Shown piece by piece: positions 16,025 to 26,231 of a DNA stretch of 64,000 nt (its first letter is position 1; each line of letters starts with the position of its first letter). The stretch spans positions 1,674,001 to 1,738,000 of the forward strand of contig NZ_CP035928.1 of the NCBI RefSeq assembly GCF_004214795.1, read 5' to 3'. The notes beneath the pieces were generated by a model. It had not been told where the DNA came from. It made no database searches and saw only the letters and a program-made list of their open reading frames with translations. Origin of the DNA: Malaciobacter pacificus (GTDB taxonomy: Bacteria; Campylobacterota; Campylobacteria; Campylobacterales; Arcobacteraceae). The position numbers and the translations under genes were made by a program.

Positions 16025-16426
16025 TTATTGACACTTAGGACAAGTGCCACTTAAAACTATATCAGTAGAATCAAGTTTGAATCCACTGTTTTGTGAAGCT
16101 TCACTGAAAATAGTACTAACATCTAATACTATATCTTCAATATGTCCACACGAAGAACACACTAAATGAGCATGCTCAGCTTTCACTAGCTCATATACTG
16201 ATTTTGCATTTGGTATTTTTACCTCTGATAAAAATACTTTCTCAACCATTGCATTTATATTTTTATAAATCGTAGCTAATGATACTGATGGGAATTTTGA
16301 TAATAATTTTTTGTATAAATCATCAATATTCATATGTCCATTTGTGTAAAGTTCTTCAACTATTGCTACTCTTTGTGGAGTAACTTTTAAATCATATTCT
16401 TTTAATAATCCTGAATAGTTCATCAT
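16025..16426 (-). CDS. Fur-family regulator, PerR-like
   Basis: A 133-residue Fur-family metalloregulator. The N-terminal winged helix carries KVTPQRVAIVEELYTNGHMN and SLATIYKNINAMVEK. The C-terminal dimer domain has HAHLVCSSCGHIEDI and ends in GTCPKC, giving two CxxC pairs for a structural zinc. I favour PerR over Fur because it is short, has the PerR-like core, and is divergent from two peroxide-reducing rubrerythrin genes, which are typical PerR targets. The regulator type is inference. Confidence 0.82.
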   Translation of the reverse strand: MMNYSGLLKEYDLKVTPQRVAIVEELYTNGHMNIDDLYKKLLSKFPSVSLATIYKNINAMVEKVFLSEVKIPNAKSVYELVKAEHAHLVCSSCGHIEDIVLDVSTIFSEASQNSGFKLDSTDIVLSGTCPKCQ

Positions 16427-16683
16427 CTTTACATCCTTTCGGCGGAATTCTACTATATTAAACCTTTTATTTTTACATAATTTATATAGGATATATCTAT
16501 TTTATGTTTAAAAAGTCAATATTCAGTATTATAACATAAATTTTATTAAATGATAAACTTTTTCTTTAGATAATTAAAGCTTAAGCTAAATCTAAGAAGT
16601 CTTAGCCTACAATTCTTCGTCTAAAGGAAAAAAATTATCCTTTAATAAAATATATTAATTATCAAAATCAAAAAGGAAATATA

Positions 16684-17346
16684 ATGAGACAATATGAAAC
16701 TTACAAATGTAATTCATGTGGATGTGAAGTTGAAGTTCAAGTAACAGGAGAAAATGCAAAATTATCATGTTGTGGACATGAAATGGAAATGATTACTGAA
16801 AATTTAACAGCAGTTAACTTAATGAAAGCATTTGCAGGTGAGTCAATGGCTAGAAATAAATATGAGTTTTTTGGAGATTTAGCATTTGAAGAAGGTTTCC
16901 ATAGAATTGCAAGATTCTTTAAAGAAGCTGCATTAAATGAAAAATATCATGCAATGGCTGAATTCAAAGCATATAATAAATTAGTAAAAAATATAGAATT
17001 AGATAGTACAAAAAATAATATCCAATATGCTGCAGATGGAGAAAAATATGAGCATGAAGAGATGTATCCAAACTTTGAAGCAATAGCGAAAGAAGAAGGA
17101 TTAAAAGAGATTGCAAGAATGTTTAAAGCTATTGGAAAAGTTGAAGTTGAACATGAAAAAGAGTACTTAGAATTAAAACAAGCATTAATCGATGAAGGTT
17201 TCTTAGAATCAGATGAAGAAGAAGAGTGGGTATGTGAAGTTTGTGGTCACGTTCATAGAGGTAAAAAGCCACCAAAACAGTGTCCATTGTGTGCAGTTGA
17301 AAAAGAGTATTTCAAGAAAAAACCTAATGATGTAACAGCAGGATAA
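16684..17346 (+). CDS. Desulforubrerythrin, first copy
   Basis: A 220-residue non-haem iron protein with three parts: an N-terminal desulforedoxin-like domain (residues about 1-36; CNSCG and SCCGHEM), a rubrerythrin four-helix di-iron domain (about 45-180; AGESMARNKYEFF, EKYHAMAE, EVEHEKEY) and a C-terminal rubredoxin domain (WVCEVCGHVHRG and CPLCAVEKEYF). This is the layout of the Campylobacter jejuni desulforubrerythrin, a peroxide reductase. It is divergent from the PerR-like gene. A second copy starts 61 bases after its stop. Confidence 0.92.
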   Translation: MRQYETYKCNSCGCEVEVQVTGENAKLSCCGHEMEMITENLTAVNLMKAFAGESMARNKYEFFGDLAFEEGFHRIARFFKEAALNEKYHAMAEFKAYNKLVKNIELDSTKNNIQYAADGEKYEHEEMYPNFEAIAKEEGLKEIARMFKAIGKVEVEHEKEYLELKQALIDEGFLESDEEEEWVCEVCGHVHRGKKPPKQCPLCAVEKEYFKKKPNDVTAG

Positions 17347-17377
17347 TAATTTTTACTTAAGTTAATAGTGGTAGAAT

Positions 17378-17395
17378 TAATAATTAAAATTATTA
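17378..17395 (+). promoter_or_regulatory. Perfect inverted repeat before the second desulforubrerythrin
   Basis: TAATAATT and AATTATTA flank a central AA, upstream of the ATG at 17408 and overlapping the ribosome site AGGAG. The A/T dyad resembles Fur/PerR operators (consensus of the TTATAATnATTATAA type), but the centre is two bases instead of one. A PerR site is possible, given the PerR-like gene nearby. Confidence 0.4.
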
Positions 17396-17407
17396 GGAGA
17401 ATAAAAT

Positions 17408-18061
17408 ATGAGACAATATGAAAGTTATAGATGTAGTGTATGTGGAAATGAGGTTGAATTATCAAAAGTTGGTGGAGGAGAACTTCACTGCTGTGGTAAG
17501 AAAATGGAGTGTATTACTGAAGATTTAACATCAGTTGTTCTTATGAAAGCTTTTGCTGGTGAATCAATGGCAAGAAATAAATATGAGTATTTTGCAAAAA
17601 TTGCTCAAAAAGAGGGTTATAGAGATATAGCTGAACACTTCCAAAGAGCTGCTAATAATGAAAAGAAACATGCTCAACTAGAACTTAAAGCTTATAATGT
17701 ATTAAATTATGACAAAGAGTTTGGAAATACAGTTGAAAACCTACAAATTGCAATTGATGGTGAAAGTTATGAAAATATAACAATGTATCCTGATTTTGCA
17801 AAAGTTGCAAAAGATGAAGGTCATGCAGATATTTCAAGAATGTTAAGCATGATTGGTAAAATAGAAATTGAACATGAAAATATGTACAGAAGATTAAAAG
17901 ATAGACTTGAAAGTGGAAATGAGTTTATCAGCGATAACGAAGATGAAGAGTGGATTTGTGAAGTATGTGGACATGTTCACAGAGGTAAAAAAGCTCTAAA
18001 AAAATGTCCAGTATGTGACCATCCACAAGAATATCAATCAAGATTAAATTCTCAAAAATAG
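17408..18061 (+). CDS. Desulforubrerythrin, second copy
   Basis: A 217-residue paralogue of the preceding gene with the same three domains: desulforedoxin-like N terminus (CSVCGNEVE, HCCGKKM), di-iron core (AGESMARNKYEYF, EKKHAQLE, EIEHENMY) and rubredoxin tail (WICEVCGHVHRG, CPVCDHPQEY). By eye roughly half the residues match copy one, so the duplication is not recent. Iron ligands are kept in both, so both are probably active in peroxide removal. Confidence 0.92.
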   Translation: MRQYESYRCSVCGNEVELSKVGGGELHCCGKKMECITEDLTSVVLMKAFAGESMARNKYEYFAKIAQKEGYRDIAEHFQRAANNEKKHAQLELKAYNVLNYDKEFGNTVENLQIAIDGESYENITMYPDFAKVAKDEGHADISRMLSMIGKIEIEHENMYRRLKDRLESGNEFISDNEDEEWICEVCGHVHRGKKALKKCPVCDHPQEYQSRLNSQK

Positions 18062-18135
18062 TTTTTTAAACTAATTTTACCTATTAAAAATAATATCTTC
18101 GGTAATATAAGAAAAATATTTACCGGAGATACTAC

Positions 18136-19713
18136 TTGTATAAACTACTTTTTTTATTACTTTTATGTATAAATGCCTTTTCTCAAAATTTTAAAGTTGC
18201 TTCTTATAATGTTGAAAACCTTTTTGATTTAACAAAACAAAATAGTGAGTATAAAGAGTTTATACCAAATACAAACTCAAATTGGAATAGTAAAACATTT
18301 AATATAAAACTAAATAATGTAATAAAAGTAATTAAAGAAATTGATGCAGATATAATAGCTTTACAAGAGATTGAAAACAAAGCTGTTTTGCAACAACTGT
18401 TTAAAAGATTGCCTCAATATAAGTACTACTCATTTGCAAAATATCCTAGAAGTGCTGTTGGAGTAGCTTTTTTATCAAAAATTAAAATCAGAGATAATAG
18501 ACAAATAGATGTAAAGTTTAGAAATAAACTATTTAGACCAATTTTAGAATCTACATTTGAAATTGATAATCAAGAGTTTAAAATTTTCAATAATCACTGG
18601 CCATCAAAAGCTGTTCCTGAAAGCTATAGAGTAACTTATGCAAAAGAGCTACAAGATAGATTAGTTAAACTTCCAAAAGATTATGACTATATACTACTTG
18701 GGGATTTTAACTCAAATTATGATGAGATGTTTTCAATAAAATCAAATAGAAAACTAAATAACACTGATGGAATTACAGGTATTAATCAAATTTTAAATAC
18801 AAGTTATAATAATAAACTCATCACTTATAGTGATATTTCTAAAATTGATAGAAGAGTACATATAAATTTATGGCAAGAACAATCAAATAAAAATAGATTT
18901 TCAAATAAATACAGAGGTGGAAATAATACACCAGATAATATTATACTTTCAGCTGCTTTATTTGATACAAAAAAAATTTCATATATTCCTAACTCTTTTG
19001 AAGTTTTTAAACCAAGCTATCTATATAAAAATAACTACATCAATAGATGGCAAATGATTGGAAATCACTCAAATAGAAAACATAAAGGTGAAGGATATTC
19101 AGATCATCTTCCTATTTATGCAACTTTTTCTACAAGTGAAGAAGATAGAAATATAGTAAAAGAATTAAAAAAAATTGATCACTTTAAGATTAATAATATT
19201 CAAGATTTATATTTAAAAGAGAAGTTAAATAAGTCAATAATTTTAAAAGATGTTACTGTTATATACAAAGCAAGCTCTTCGGCTGTAATTAAAGATAATA
19301 CAAGAGCTATATATCTTTATAAAAATGCAAAAAATTTAGAACTAGGCTATAAATATGATTTAGAGATCAAAGAAATAATTAATTACAATGGATTAAAAGA
19401 AGTAACTGAATTTTCAATTCTAGATAAAAAGAGTAAAAATTATAATTATAAAGACTTATATCTAAATGGGCAAAACATTAATATTTTAAAAGAAAATTAT
19501 CAAAATGAAATTGTAGAAAATTTAGAAGGTATAGTAAAAAATAGAAAACTATATTTTCAAGAGGATATTTATATAAAACTTTATGCAAAAAATAAAAATG
19601 ATTTGCCAAAAAATGGCGAAAAAGTTTTATTTACAACTGCACATTTAACTGAGTATAAAGGAACACCTCAAATATTAATTCACTCAAAAAATGATTATAA
19701 AGTAGTAAAATAG
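18136..19713 (+). CDS. Secreted endonuclease/exonuclease/phosphatase-family protein
   Basis: A 525-residue protein from TTG 18136, with GGAG seven bases upstream. It begins with a signal peptide (KLLFLLLLCINAFSQ, cleavage near 17). Residues about 20-340 are a DNase I-like EEP domain: FKVASYNVENLFD, IIALQEIENKAV, FNNHWPSKAV, YILLGDFNSNYDEM and YSDHLPIYA supply the Asn, Glu, His, Asp and terminal Asp-His catalytic set. The remaining 180 residues look like OB-fold type DNA-binding strands. It is probably an extracellular or periplasmic nuclease. Its stop directly abuts the murJ ATG. Confidence 0.85.
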   Translation: MYKLLFLLLLCINAFSQNFKVASYNVENLFDLTKQNSEYKEFIPNTNSNWNSKTFNIKLNNVIKVIKEIDADIIALQEIENKAVLQQLFKRLPQYKYYSFAKYPRSAVGVAFLSKIKIRDNRQIDVKFRNKLFRPILESTFEIDNQEFKIFNNHWPSKAVPESYRVTYAKELQDRLVKLPKDYDYILLGDFNSNYDEMFSIKSNRKLNNTDGITGINQILNTSYNNKLITYSDISKIDRRVHINLWQEQSNKNRFSNKYRGGNNTPDNIILSAALFDTKKISYIPNSFEVFKPSYLYKNNYINRWQMIGNHSNRKHKGEGYSDHLPIYATFSTSEEDRNIVKELKKIDHFKINNIQDLYLKEKLNKSIILKDVTVIYKASSSAVIKDNTRAIYLYKNAKNLELGYKYDLEIKEIINYNGLKEVTEFSILDKKSKNYNYKDLYLNGQNINILKENYQNEIVENLEGIVKNRKLYFQEDIYIKLYAKNKNDLPKNGEKVLFTTAHLTEYKGTPQILIHSKNDYKVVK

Positions 19714-21018
19714 ATGTTAATAAAATCAATTTTTACAAATAGTTCTGGAATTTTAGTATCAAGAATATTAGGATTTATTAGAGATTTACTAACAGCTTCA
19801 ATTTTAGGAGCAAATATATATTCTGATATATTTTTTGTAGCTTTTAAACTACCAAACTTATTTAGAAGAATATTCGCTGAAGGTGCTTTCACTCAAGCTT
19901 TTATTCCTGCATATGCAAAATCAAATCATAAAATTAGATTTTCATCAATTGTATTTTTACAACTATTTGGATTTTTGATTATATTATCTTTATTAGTAAC
20001 AGCATTCTCACATTTAGTAGCAAAAGCAATAGCAATAGGATTTGATGAAAAGACTATAGACCTAGCAGCACCACTGTTTGCTATAAACTTCTACTATCTT
20101 CCAATGATATTTATAGTAACATTTATGGCTGCCCTACTTCAATATAAACACCACTTTGCAACAACAGCATATGCAACTGCATTACTAAATATTGGGATGA
20201 TAGGTGCACTACTAATCTCTCAAAACATGGATAAATACACAATTGCCTTTTATTTATCATATGGAGTTTTAGTTGGAGGTATTTTACAAATATTTGTTCA
20301 TGTTATTGCTATAAAAAAACATGATTTATGTAAAATTTTTCATTTTAAAAAACATAAGAAAAAAGAAGAAAACAAGTTTTATAAAAACTTTTTTGCAGCA
20401 ACAGTAGGTTCTTCAACTGCTCATATATCAGCTTTTATAGATACTTGGTTGGCATCATTTTTAATGACAGGTTCTATTTCATATTTATATTATGCAAATA
20501 GAATTTTTCAACTTCCATTAGCCCTTTTTGCTATTGCAACTTCAATAGCACTATTTCCAATGATTGCAAGAGCAATAAAAAATAAAGATGAAGATAAAGC
20601 ATTAAATTTAATGAAAAAATCATCTCTTATTTTATTAGGTTTATTAAGTTTTGCAATGTTTGTGGGAATAGTTTTTAATGAATTTATTGTGTGGCTTTTA
20701 TTTGAAAGGGGAGCATTTACTTCTGAAGATACAGCAAATACGGCGTTGATTTTAACTATGTATTTAATAGGTCTTTTACCATTTGGTATAGCAAAAATAT
20801 TTTCACTATGGCTTTATGCAAAGGAACAACAAGGAAAAGCTGCAAAAATATCAATGCAAAGTTTAGGTTTTAATATCATTTTCTCACTTGCATTAATACA
20901 ACCTTTTGGAGCTGCTGGACTTGCATTTGCAAGTACACTAAGTGGGTTTGTACTATTTTTCTTGACAATTAAAGCCTTTGGTTTTGAAAAATTTAAAAAT
21001 ATGTTTAAAATACAGTGA
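19714..21018 (+). CDS. murJ: Lipid II flippase MurJ
   Basis: MurJ moves lipid II across the inner membrane for peptidoglycan synthesis. The 434-residue protein has about 12-14 membrane helices, with the family N terminus SSGILVSRILGFIRDLLTA and the conserved loops FRRIFAEGAFTQAFIPAY and FERGAFTSEDT. The ATG follows the stop of the nuclease gene with no gap, suggesting translational coupling. Confidence 0.93.
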   Translation: MLIKSIFTNSSGILVSRILGFIRDLLTASILGANIYSDIFFVAFKLPNLFRRIFAEGAFTQAFIPAYAKSNHKIRFSSIVFLQLFGFLIILSLLVTAFSHLVAKAIAIGFDEKTIDLAAPLFAINFYYLPMIFIVTFMAALLQYKHHFATTAYATALLNIGMIGALLISQNMDKYTIAFYLSYGVLVGGILQIFVHVIAIKKHDLCKIFHFKKHKKKEENKFYKNFFAATVGSSTAHISAFIDTWLASFLMTGSISYLYYANRIFQLPLALFAIATSIALFPMIARAIKNKDEDKALNLMKKSSLILLGLLSFAMFVGIVFNEFIVWLLFERGAFTSEDTANTALILTMYLIGLLPFGIAKIFSLWLYAKEQQGKAAKISMQSLGFNIIFSLALIQPFGAAGLAFASTLSGFVLFFLTIKAFGFEKFKNMFKIQ

Positions 21019-21052
21019 GGCCTTACTACTTAGCTATTAATCAATATTTCGA

Positions 21053-21058
21053 TATAAT
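21053..21058 (+). promoter_or_regulatory. Probable msbA -10 element
   Basis: TATAAT at 21053-21058 lies 38 bases before the msbA start, in the gap after murJ. The ribosome site is TTAGGA at 21085-21090. Confidence 0.45.
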
Positions 21059-21096
21059 CAATCCTTATTTAGGTAAATATTTTATTAGGATTGATA

Positions 21097-22806
21097 TTGA
21101 GAGAGTTTTATAGACACTATATCCCATATATTAAAGAGTATAAATTAAAATTTTTCTTTGCAGTTATTGGAATGTTTTTAGTTGCAAGTGGAACAGCAGG
21201 AACTGTATATATTATTGAACCACTTTTAGATGATATTTTTATTAATAAAGATAAAGATATGCTATTTATTATGCCCTTTGTTGTTGTTGCAATTTATTCA
21301 GCTAAAGGTATTGGTGGTTATATTCAAAAATACTACATATCTTATATTGGACAAGATATTGTTAGAAGAATTAGAGACAAGCTTTTAACTCATATATTAA
21401 ATTTAGATATGGCTTTTTTCCATAAAAATCATGGTGGAAAACTTATTTCAAGAATAACAAATGATATCAATAGAATTCAACTTGCCGTTTCAAACTATGT
21501 AGCAGATATTATAAGAGAAGCTCTAACCATTATTGGTTTAGTTGCTGTTGCTATTTACCAAAGTGCAGAACTTGCTTTTTATGGTTTAGTTGTTTTGCCA
21601 ATTGCATTAATTCCCCTTTCAAAACTTGCAAAAAAAATGAAAAAATTATCATTTAAATCACAAGAATCAATATCTGATATAACATCTCATTTAAGTGAAA
21701 CATTTAATAATGTTGAGTTAATTAAGGCTAATTCAACTAATGAATTAGAGATGAAAGATTTCAAAAAACACAATCAAAACTTTTTTGCAGTAACATTAAA
21801 AACAGTAAAAACAAATGCCCTAGTATCTCCCCTTATGGAAATAATTGGTTCAATCGGCTTTGCTGTAGTTATAATTGTGGGTGGAACACAAGTTATAAAT
21901 GGAACATTAACAACGGGTTCTTTTCTATCATTTACAACAGCCCTATTTTCACTTTATACACCAATAAAAAGGTTATCTTCACTATTTAACCAACTACAAG
22001 ATGCAATCGCAGCTGATATTAGAATAAAAGAGGTTTTTGCCCAAGAAGCAAGTATAAAAGATGGAGATAAACAATTCCCTAAAAATATAGAAAAAATAGA
22101 ATTCAAAGATGTAGAACTAAAATATGATGATTATGTAGCATTAAAAAACATCAATTTTGAAGTATCAAAAGGTGAAACATTTGCACTAGTTGGTGATAGT
22201 GGTGGAGGAAAGTCTTCTGTTATAAATTTATTAATTAGATTCTATGATATTTCAAAAGGTAGTATAGAATTTAATGGCATTGATATTAAAGATTTTAAAT
22301 TAGAATCTCTAAGAAATAATATATCAGTTGTTACTCAAAGAGTATATATTTTTAATGATACAGTCGCAGCAAATATCGCTTACGGATATGAAATAGATGA
22401 ACAAAAAGTAATAAAAGCTTTAAAACAAGCTCATGCCTATGATTTTATTTCAAACTTAGAAAGTGGTATTTATACAAAACTTGATGAGTTTGGAACAAAT
22501 CTAAGTGGAGGTCAAAGACAAAGAATTGCAATAGCAAGAGCTTTATACAAAGACCCTCAAATATTAATATTAGATGAAGCTACATCTGCACTTGATAACG
22601 AAAGTGAATCAATCATTTCTGAAGTTATAAAAGAAGTGAGTAAAGATAAAATTACTTTTGTTATAGCTCATAGATTAAGTACTATTAAAAACTCAAACAA
22701 AATTGCAGTATTTAAAGAAGGTCAAATAATTGCAATAGATACAGAACAAGAATTACTTAAATCTTGTAAAGAGTATCAAAGACTTCATAACTTAGCGAAT
22801 ATATAA
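21097..22806 (+). CDS. msbA: MsbA-like ABC transporter (membrane and ATPase domains fused)
   Basis: A 569-residue half-transporter. I place the start at TTG 21097, six bases after AGGA; a TTG at 21091 touches that site and is less likely. It has six membrane helices (about 15-310) and an ATPase with GDSGGGKSS (Walker A), LSGGQRQRIAIARA (signature), ILILDEATSALD (Walker B) and AHRLSTI (H-loop). By family and context (upstream of pyrD, as in Campylobacter) it flips lipid A-core or other lipids at the inner membrane. Confidence 0.88.
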   Translation: MREFYRHYIPYIKEYKLKFFFAVIGMFLVASGTAGTVYIIEPLLDDIFINKDKDMLFIMPFVVVAIYSAKGIGGYIQKYYISYIGQDIVRRIRDKLLTHILNLDMAFFHKNHGGKLISRITNDINRIQLAVSNYVADIIREALTIIGLVAVAIYQSAELAFYGLVVLPIALIPLSKLAKKMKKLSFKSQESISDITSHLSETFNNVELIKANSTNELEMKDFKKHNQNFFAVTLKTVKTNALVSPLMEIIGSIGFAVVIIVGGTQVINGTLTTGSFLSFTTALFSLYTPIKRLSSLFNQLQDAIAADIRIKEVFAQEASIKDGDKQFPKNIEKIEFKDVELKYDDYVALKNINFEVSKGETFALVGDSGGGKSSVINLLIRFYDISKGSIEFNGIDIKDFKLESLRNNISVVTQRVYIFNDTVAANIAYGYEIDEQKVIKALKQAHAYDFISNLESGIYTKLDEFGTNLSGGQRQRIAIARALYKDPQILILDEATSALDNESESIISEVIKEVSKDKITFVIAHRLSTIKNSNKIAVFKEGQIIAIDTEQELLKSCKEYQRLHNLANI

Positions 22807-22819
22807 ACTTTTATATTCG
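22796..22819 (+). terminator. Stem-loop at the end of msbA
   Basis: CGAATATA (22796-22803) pairs with TATATTCG (22812-22819) around the stop codon. There is no strong T-run after it, so it may only attenuate transcription before pyrD. Confidence 0.4.
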
Positions 22820-22878
22820 TAAAGTTATATTTACTAACTTTTAGATAAAATATCACAATTTTACAAAAGGGATTAACA

Positions 22879-23937
22879 TTGTCAAAATATCAAATGCTTA
22901 AAAAAGTTTTATTTAAGTTTGAACCTGAAACTGCTCATCATATTGCAGAAACTGGATTAAAATTATTAGGGAACTGCAAAATTGGGAAAAAGTATATGGA
23001 AAAAAGAAATTTCATATCTGATTCAAAATTATCACAAGAAATTTTTGGAGTAACTTTCCCAAACCCAGTTGGTTTAGCAGCTGGATTTGATAAAAATGCA
23101 ACAATGATAAAATCTATGAAATCTTTAGGATTTGGTTTTACTGAAATTGGAACAGTTACTCCAAAACCTCAAGATGGAAACCCAAAACCAAGAATGTTTA
23201 GATATCCAGAAGTTAACTGTGTACAAAATGCAATGGGTTTCAATAATGAAGGAATTCATACAGTTTTAAAAAATTTAAAAAAACTTTATCCTTTTGAAAT
23301 ACCAATTGGTGGAAATGTAGGAAAAAACAAAATTACACCAGAAGAGTTTGCACTTGAAGATTATAAAGTTTTAATCAAAAAAATTAAAGATTATTGTGAT
23401 TATTTAGTGATTAATATTTCAAGTCCAAATACTCCAAATCTTAGAGATTTACAAAATGAAAAGTTTATTACAGAACTTTTTACAATGGCAAAAGAGATTA
23501 CAAATAAGCCGATTTTATTAAAAATTGCTCCAGATATGGAAGCAGCTCAAGCGATTGAACTTTGTAAGACTGCTGTAAATTCTGGAGCTGCTGGGATTAT
23601 AGCTACTAATACAACAATTGATTATAGCTTAGTTCCAAATTGTCAAGATTTTGGTGGATTAAGTGGTACGTGCTTAACTGAAAAATCTTATTTACTTTTC
23701 AAAGAAATTGCTAAAGAGTTATATGGTAAAACAGTTTTAATCTCAGTAGGTGGTATTTCAAATGGGCAACAAGCTTATGATAGAATCAAAGCTGGCGCTT
23801 CATTAGTTCAAATCTACACAGGTCTAATATTTGAAGGTCCATCAATGGTAAAAAAAATAAATGAAGAGTTATTAGAATTACTTGCCAAAGATGGTTATAA
23901 CAATATCAGCGAAGCAATCGGAGCTGATTTAAAATAA
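22879..23937 (+). CDS. pyrD: Dihydroorotate dehydrogenase (quinone), class 2
   Basis: PyrD oxidises dihydroorotate to orotate in pyrimidine synthesis and passes electrons to the quinone pool. The 352-residue product from TTG 22879 (ribosome site AAAGGGA at 22866-22872) has the class 2 membrane-binding helix at the N terminus, then FPNPVGLAAGFDKN, YLVINISSPNTPNLRDLQ with the catalytic serine region, and the FMN phosphate loop ISVGGISNGQQAYDRI. The order msbA-pyrD-M16-dapA matches Campylobacter. Confidence 0.96.
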   Translation: MSKYQMLKKVLFKFEPETAHHIAETGLKLLGNCKIGKKYMEKRNFISDSKLSQEIFGVTFPNPVGLAAGFDKNATMIKSMKSLGFGFTEIGTVTPKPQDGNPKPRMFRYPEVNCVQNAMGFNNEGIHTVLKNLKKLYPFEIPIGGNVGKNKITPEEFALEDYKVLIKKIKDYCDYLVINISSPNTPNLRDLQNEKFITELFTMAKEITNKPILLKIAPDMEAAQAIELCKTAVNSGAAGIIATNTTIDYSLVPNCQDFGGLSGTCLTEKSYLLFKEIAKELYGKTVLISVGGISNGQQAYDRIKAGASLVQIYTGLIFEGPSMVKKINEELLELLAKDGYNNISEAIGADLK

Positions 23938-23954
23938 ATAAAAAGGAAGTAAAA

Positions 23955-25280
23955 ATGAATATTCTAAAAAAATCTATTTTATTTGTTTCATTTTTTACTA
24001 TTTTCGCAGGAGAATTAATGAGTAGTAATAGTTTACCAAAATATTATACTAAAACATTAGAAAATGGATTACAAATTGTTGCAATTCCAATGGATAATGG
24101 ATCAAATGTTGTATCAACTGATATTTTCTACAAAGTAGGAAGCAGAGATGAGAAAATGGGTAAAAGTGGTATTGCACATATGCTTGAACACTTAAACTTT
24201 AAATCTACAAAAAACTTAAAAGCTGGAGAGTTTGATGAAATAGTAAAAGGTTTTGGTGGTATGAATAATGCATCAACATCTTTTGACTACACACATTACT
24301 ATATTAAATCTAGTTCAAAAAATATGGATAAATCTTTAGAACTTTTTGCAGAATTAATGCAAAATTTAACTCTAAAAGATGAAGAGTTCCAACCTGAACG
24401 AGATGTAGTAGCAGAAGAGAGAAGATGGAGAACTGATAATAATCCTATGGGATATCTACAATTTAGGTTATTTAATAATGCTTATATTTATCACCCATAC
24501 CACTGGACTCCAATTGGATTTATGAGTGATATCCAAAACTGGACAATTGAAGATATTAGAGATTTCCATAGTACTTATTATCAGCCAAAAAATGCAATTG
24601 TAGTAGTTGCAGGGGATATAAATAAAGATGATGTATTTTCTTCAGTAAAAAAGTATTTTAAAAATATTAAAAATACAAAAGAGATTCCATCAAAACTTCA
24701 TACAGTTGAACCAAAACAAGATGGAGCAAAAAGAGTTACTATAAAAAAAGATAGTGCTGTGGAGATGATTGCAATATCTTACCATATTCCTAATTTTGAG
24801 CATAAAGATCAAGTTGCACTTTCTGCACTTAGTGAATTACTAAGCTCAGGTAAAAGTTCAATTTTACAAAAAAGATTAGTTGATGAAAAGAGATTAGTTA
24901 ACTCAGTTTATGCTTATAATATGGAATTAAAAGACCCTGGAGTTTTCCTTTTTGTTGCAGTTGCAAATGAAGGTATTAAAGCTAAAGAAATTGAAAAAGA
25001 AATTTTAGATATAATTCACGATTTAAAAAAGGGATCTATTTCAAAAAGTGATATTGAGAAATTAAAAATCAATACAAAAGCTGATTTTGTTTTCTCATTA
25101 GAGAGTTCTAGTTCTGTTGCTTCTCTTTATGGTTCTTATTTTGTAAGAGACAATATTAAACCTCTACTAAAATATGAAAAACAAGTAGAAGAGCTTACAA
25201 AAAAAGATTTAATAAAAGTTGTAAATAAATATTTAAACAAAGATAATTCAACAACAGTTATTTTAAAACAAGCCAAATAG
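23955..25280 (+). CDS. M16-family zinc peptidase, exported
   Basis: A 441-residue protein with a hydrophobic N-terminal signal (residues about 7-22). The inverted zinc motif HxxEH is present as AHMLEHLNF, followed by the distal glutamate in VVAEERRWRTDNNP. The second M16 half (about 220-435) lacks a zinc site, as normal for one-chain processing peptidases. It lies between pyrD and dapA, as in Campylobacter. The substrate is unknown. Confidence 0.88.
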   Translation: MNILKKSILFVSFFTIFAGELMSSNSLPKYYTKTLENGLQIVAIPMDNGSNVVSTDIFYKVGSRDEKMGKSGIAHMLEHLNFKSTKNLKAGEFDEIVKGFGGMNNASTSFDYTHYYIKSSSKNMDKSLELFAELMQNLTLKDEEFQPERDVVAEERRWRTDNNPMGYLQFRLFNNAYIYHPYHWTPIGFMSDIQNWTIEDIRDFHSTYYQPKNAIVVVAGDINKDDVFSSVKKYFKNIKNTKEIPSKLHTVEPKQDGAKRVTIKKDSAVEMIAISYHIPNFEHKDQVALSALSELLSSGKSSILQKRLVDEKRLVNSVYAYNMELKDPGVFLFVAVANEGIKAKEIEKEILDIIHDLKKGSISKSDIEKLKINTKADFVFSLESSSSVASLYGSYFVRDNIKPLLKYEKQVEELTKKDLIKVVNKYLNKDNSTTVILKQAK

Positions 25281-25343
25281 TGAAATACCCTGTAAATATA
25301 AATTAGAATTAGAAGATTTAGTAGTAGAGAAGAAAGGATAACT

Positions 25344-26231
25344 ATGGAAATAATTACCGGTGCTATGACCGCACTTATTACACCATTTAAAGATGGAAAA
25401 GTTGATTTAGAAAAATATGAATCATTAATTAAAAGACAAATTGAACAAGGTATTGATGTAGTAGTTCCTGTTGGTACAACAGGAGAGAGTGCAACATTAT
25501 CACATAATGAACACAAACAATGTATTGAAGTTGCTGTTGCTACTTGTAAGGGAACAAATACAAAAGTAATTGCTGGTGCTGGTTCTAATGCAACTCATGA
25601 AGCATGTGATATAGCAAAACATGCTCAAGGTGTTGGAGCAGATGGAATTTTATCTGTAACTCCATACTATAATAAGCCAACTCAAGAGGGATTATATCAA
25701 CACTATAAAGCAATTGCACAATCTGTAGAAATTCCATTTATGTTATACAACGTACCAGGAAGAACTGGTGTAGCAATTGATACAGAAACTATTGTAAAAC
25801 TATACGATGATGTAGAAAATATTTATGCAATCAAAGAAGCAAGTGGAGATATTAATAAAATAGTTGAACTTCAAAGTTTAAGAAAAGACTTAATTCTTGT
25901 TTCTGGTGAAGATGCAATTGACTTTCCAATTTTAGCAAGTGGTGGTAAAGGTATTATTTCTGTTACTGCAAATATTTTACCAAACTTAAAATCTAAACTT
26001 GTTCATGATTTAGAAAAAGGTGATTGGGAAAGTGCAAAGAAAATAAATGAAGATTTATTTGAATTAAATAGAGTGTTATTCTGTGAGAGTAATCCTATTC
26101 CAATCAAAGCTGCTATGTATATAGCTGGTTTACTAGACACTTTAGAGTTTAGATTACCATTAACTGCTCCAAGTGCAGAGACTATGAAAAAACTTGAAGA
26201 AACTTTAAAAAATTATGAGGTGATAAAATAA
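25344..26231 (+). CDS. dapA: 4-hydroxy-tetrahydrodipicolinate synthase
   Basis: DapA condenses pyruvate with aspartate semialdehyde in the lysine/meso-diaminopimelate pathway. The 295-residue product has [13 protein letters not shown], Tyr135 in [12 protein letters not shown] and the Schiff-base lysine Lys164 in [10 protein letters not shown]. The supplier of its substrate, asd, is also in this window at about 58 kb. Its stop shares one base with the next start (TAATG). Confidence 0.97.
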   Translation: MEIITGAMTALITPFKDGKVDLEKYESLIKRQIEQGIDVVVPVGTTGESATLSHNEHKQCIEVAVATCKGTNTKVIAGAGSNATHEACDIAKHAQGVGADGILSVTPYYNKPTQEGLYQHYKAIAQSVEIPFMLYNVPGRTGVAIDTETIVKLYDDVENIYAIKEASGDINKIVELQSLRKDLILVSGEDAIDFPILASGGKGIISVTANILPNLKSKLVHDLEKGDWESAKKINEDLFELNRVLFCESNPIPIKAAMYIAGLLDTLEFRLPLTAPSAETMKKLEETLKNYEVIK

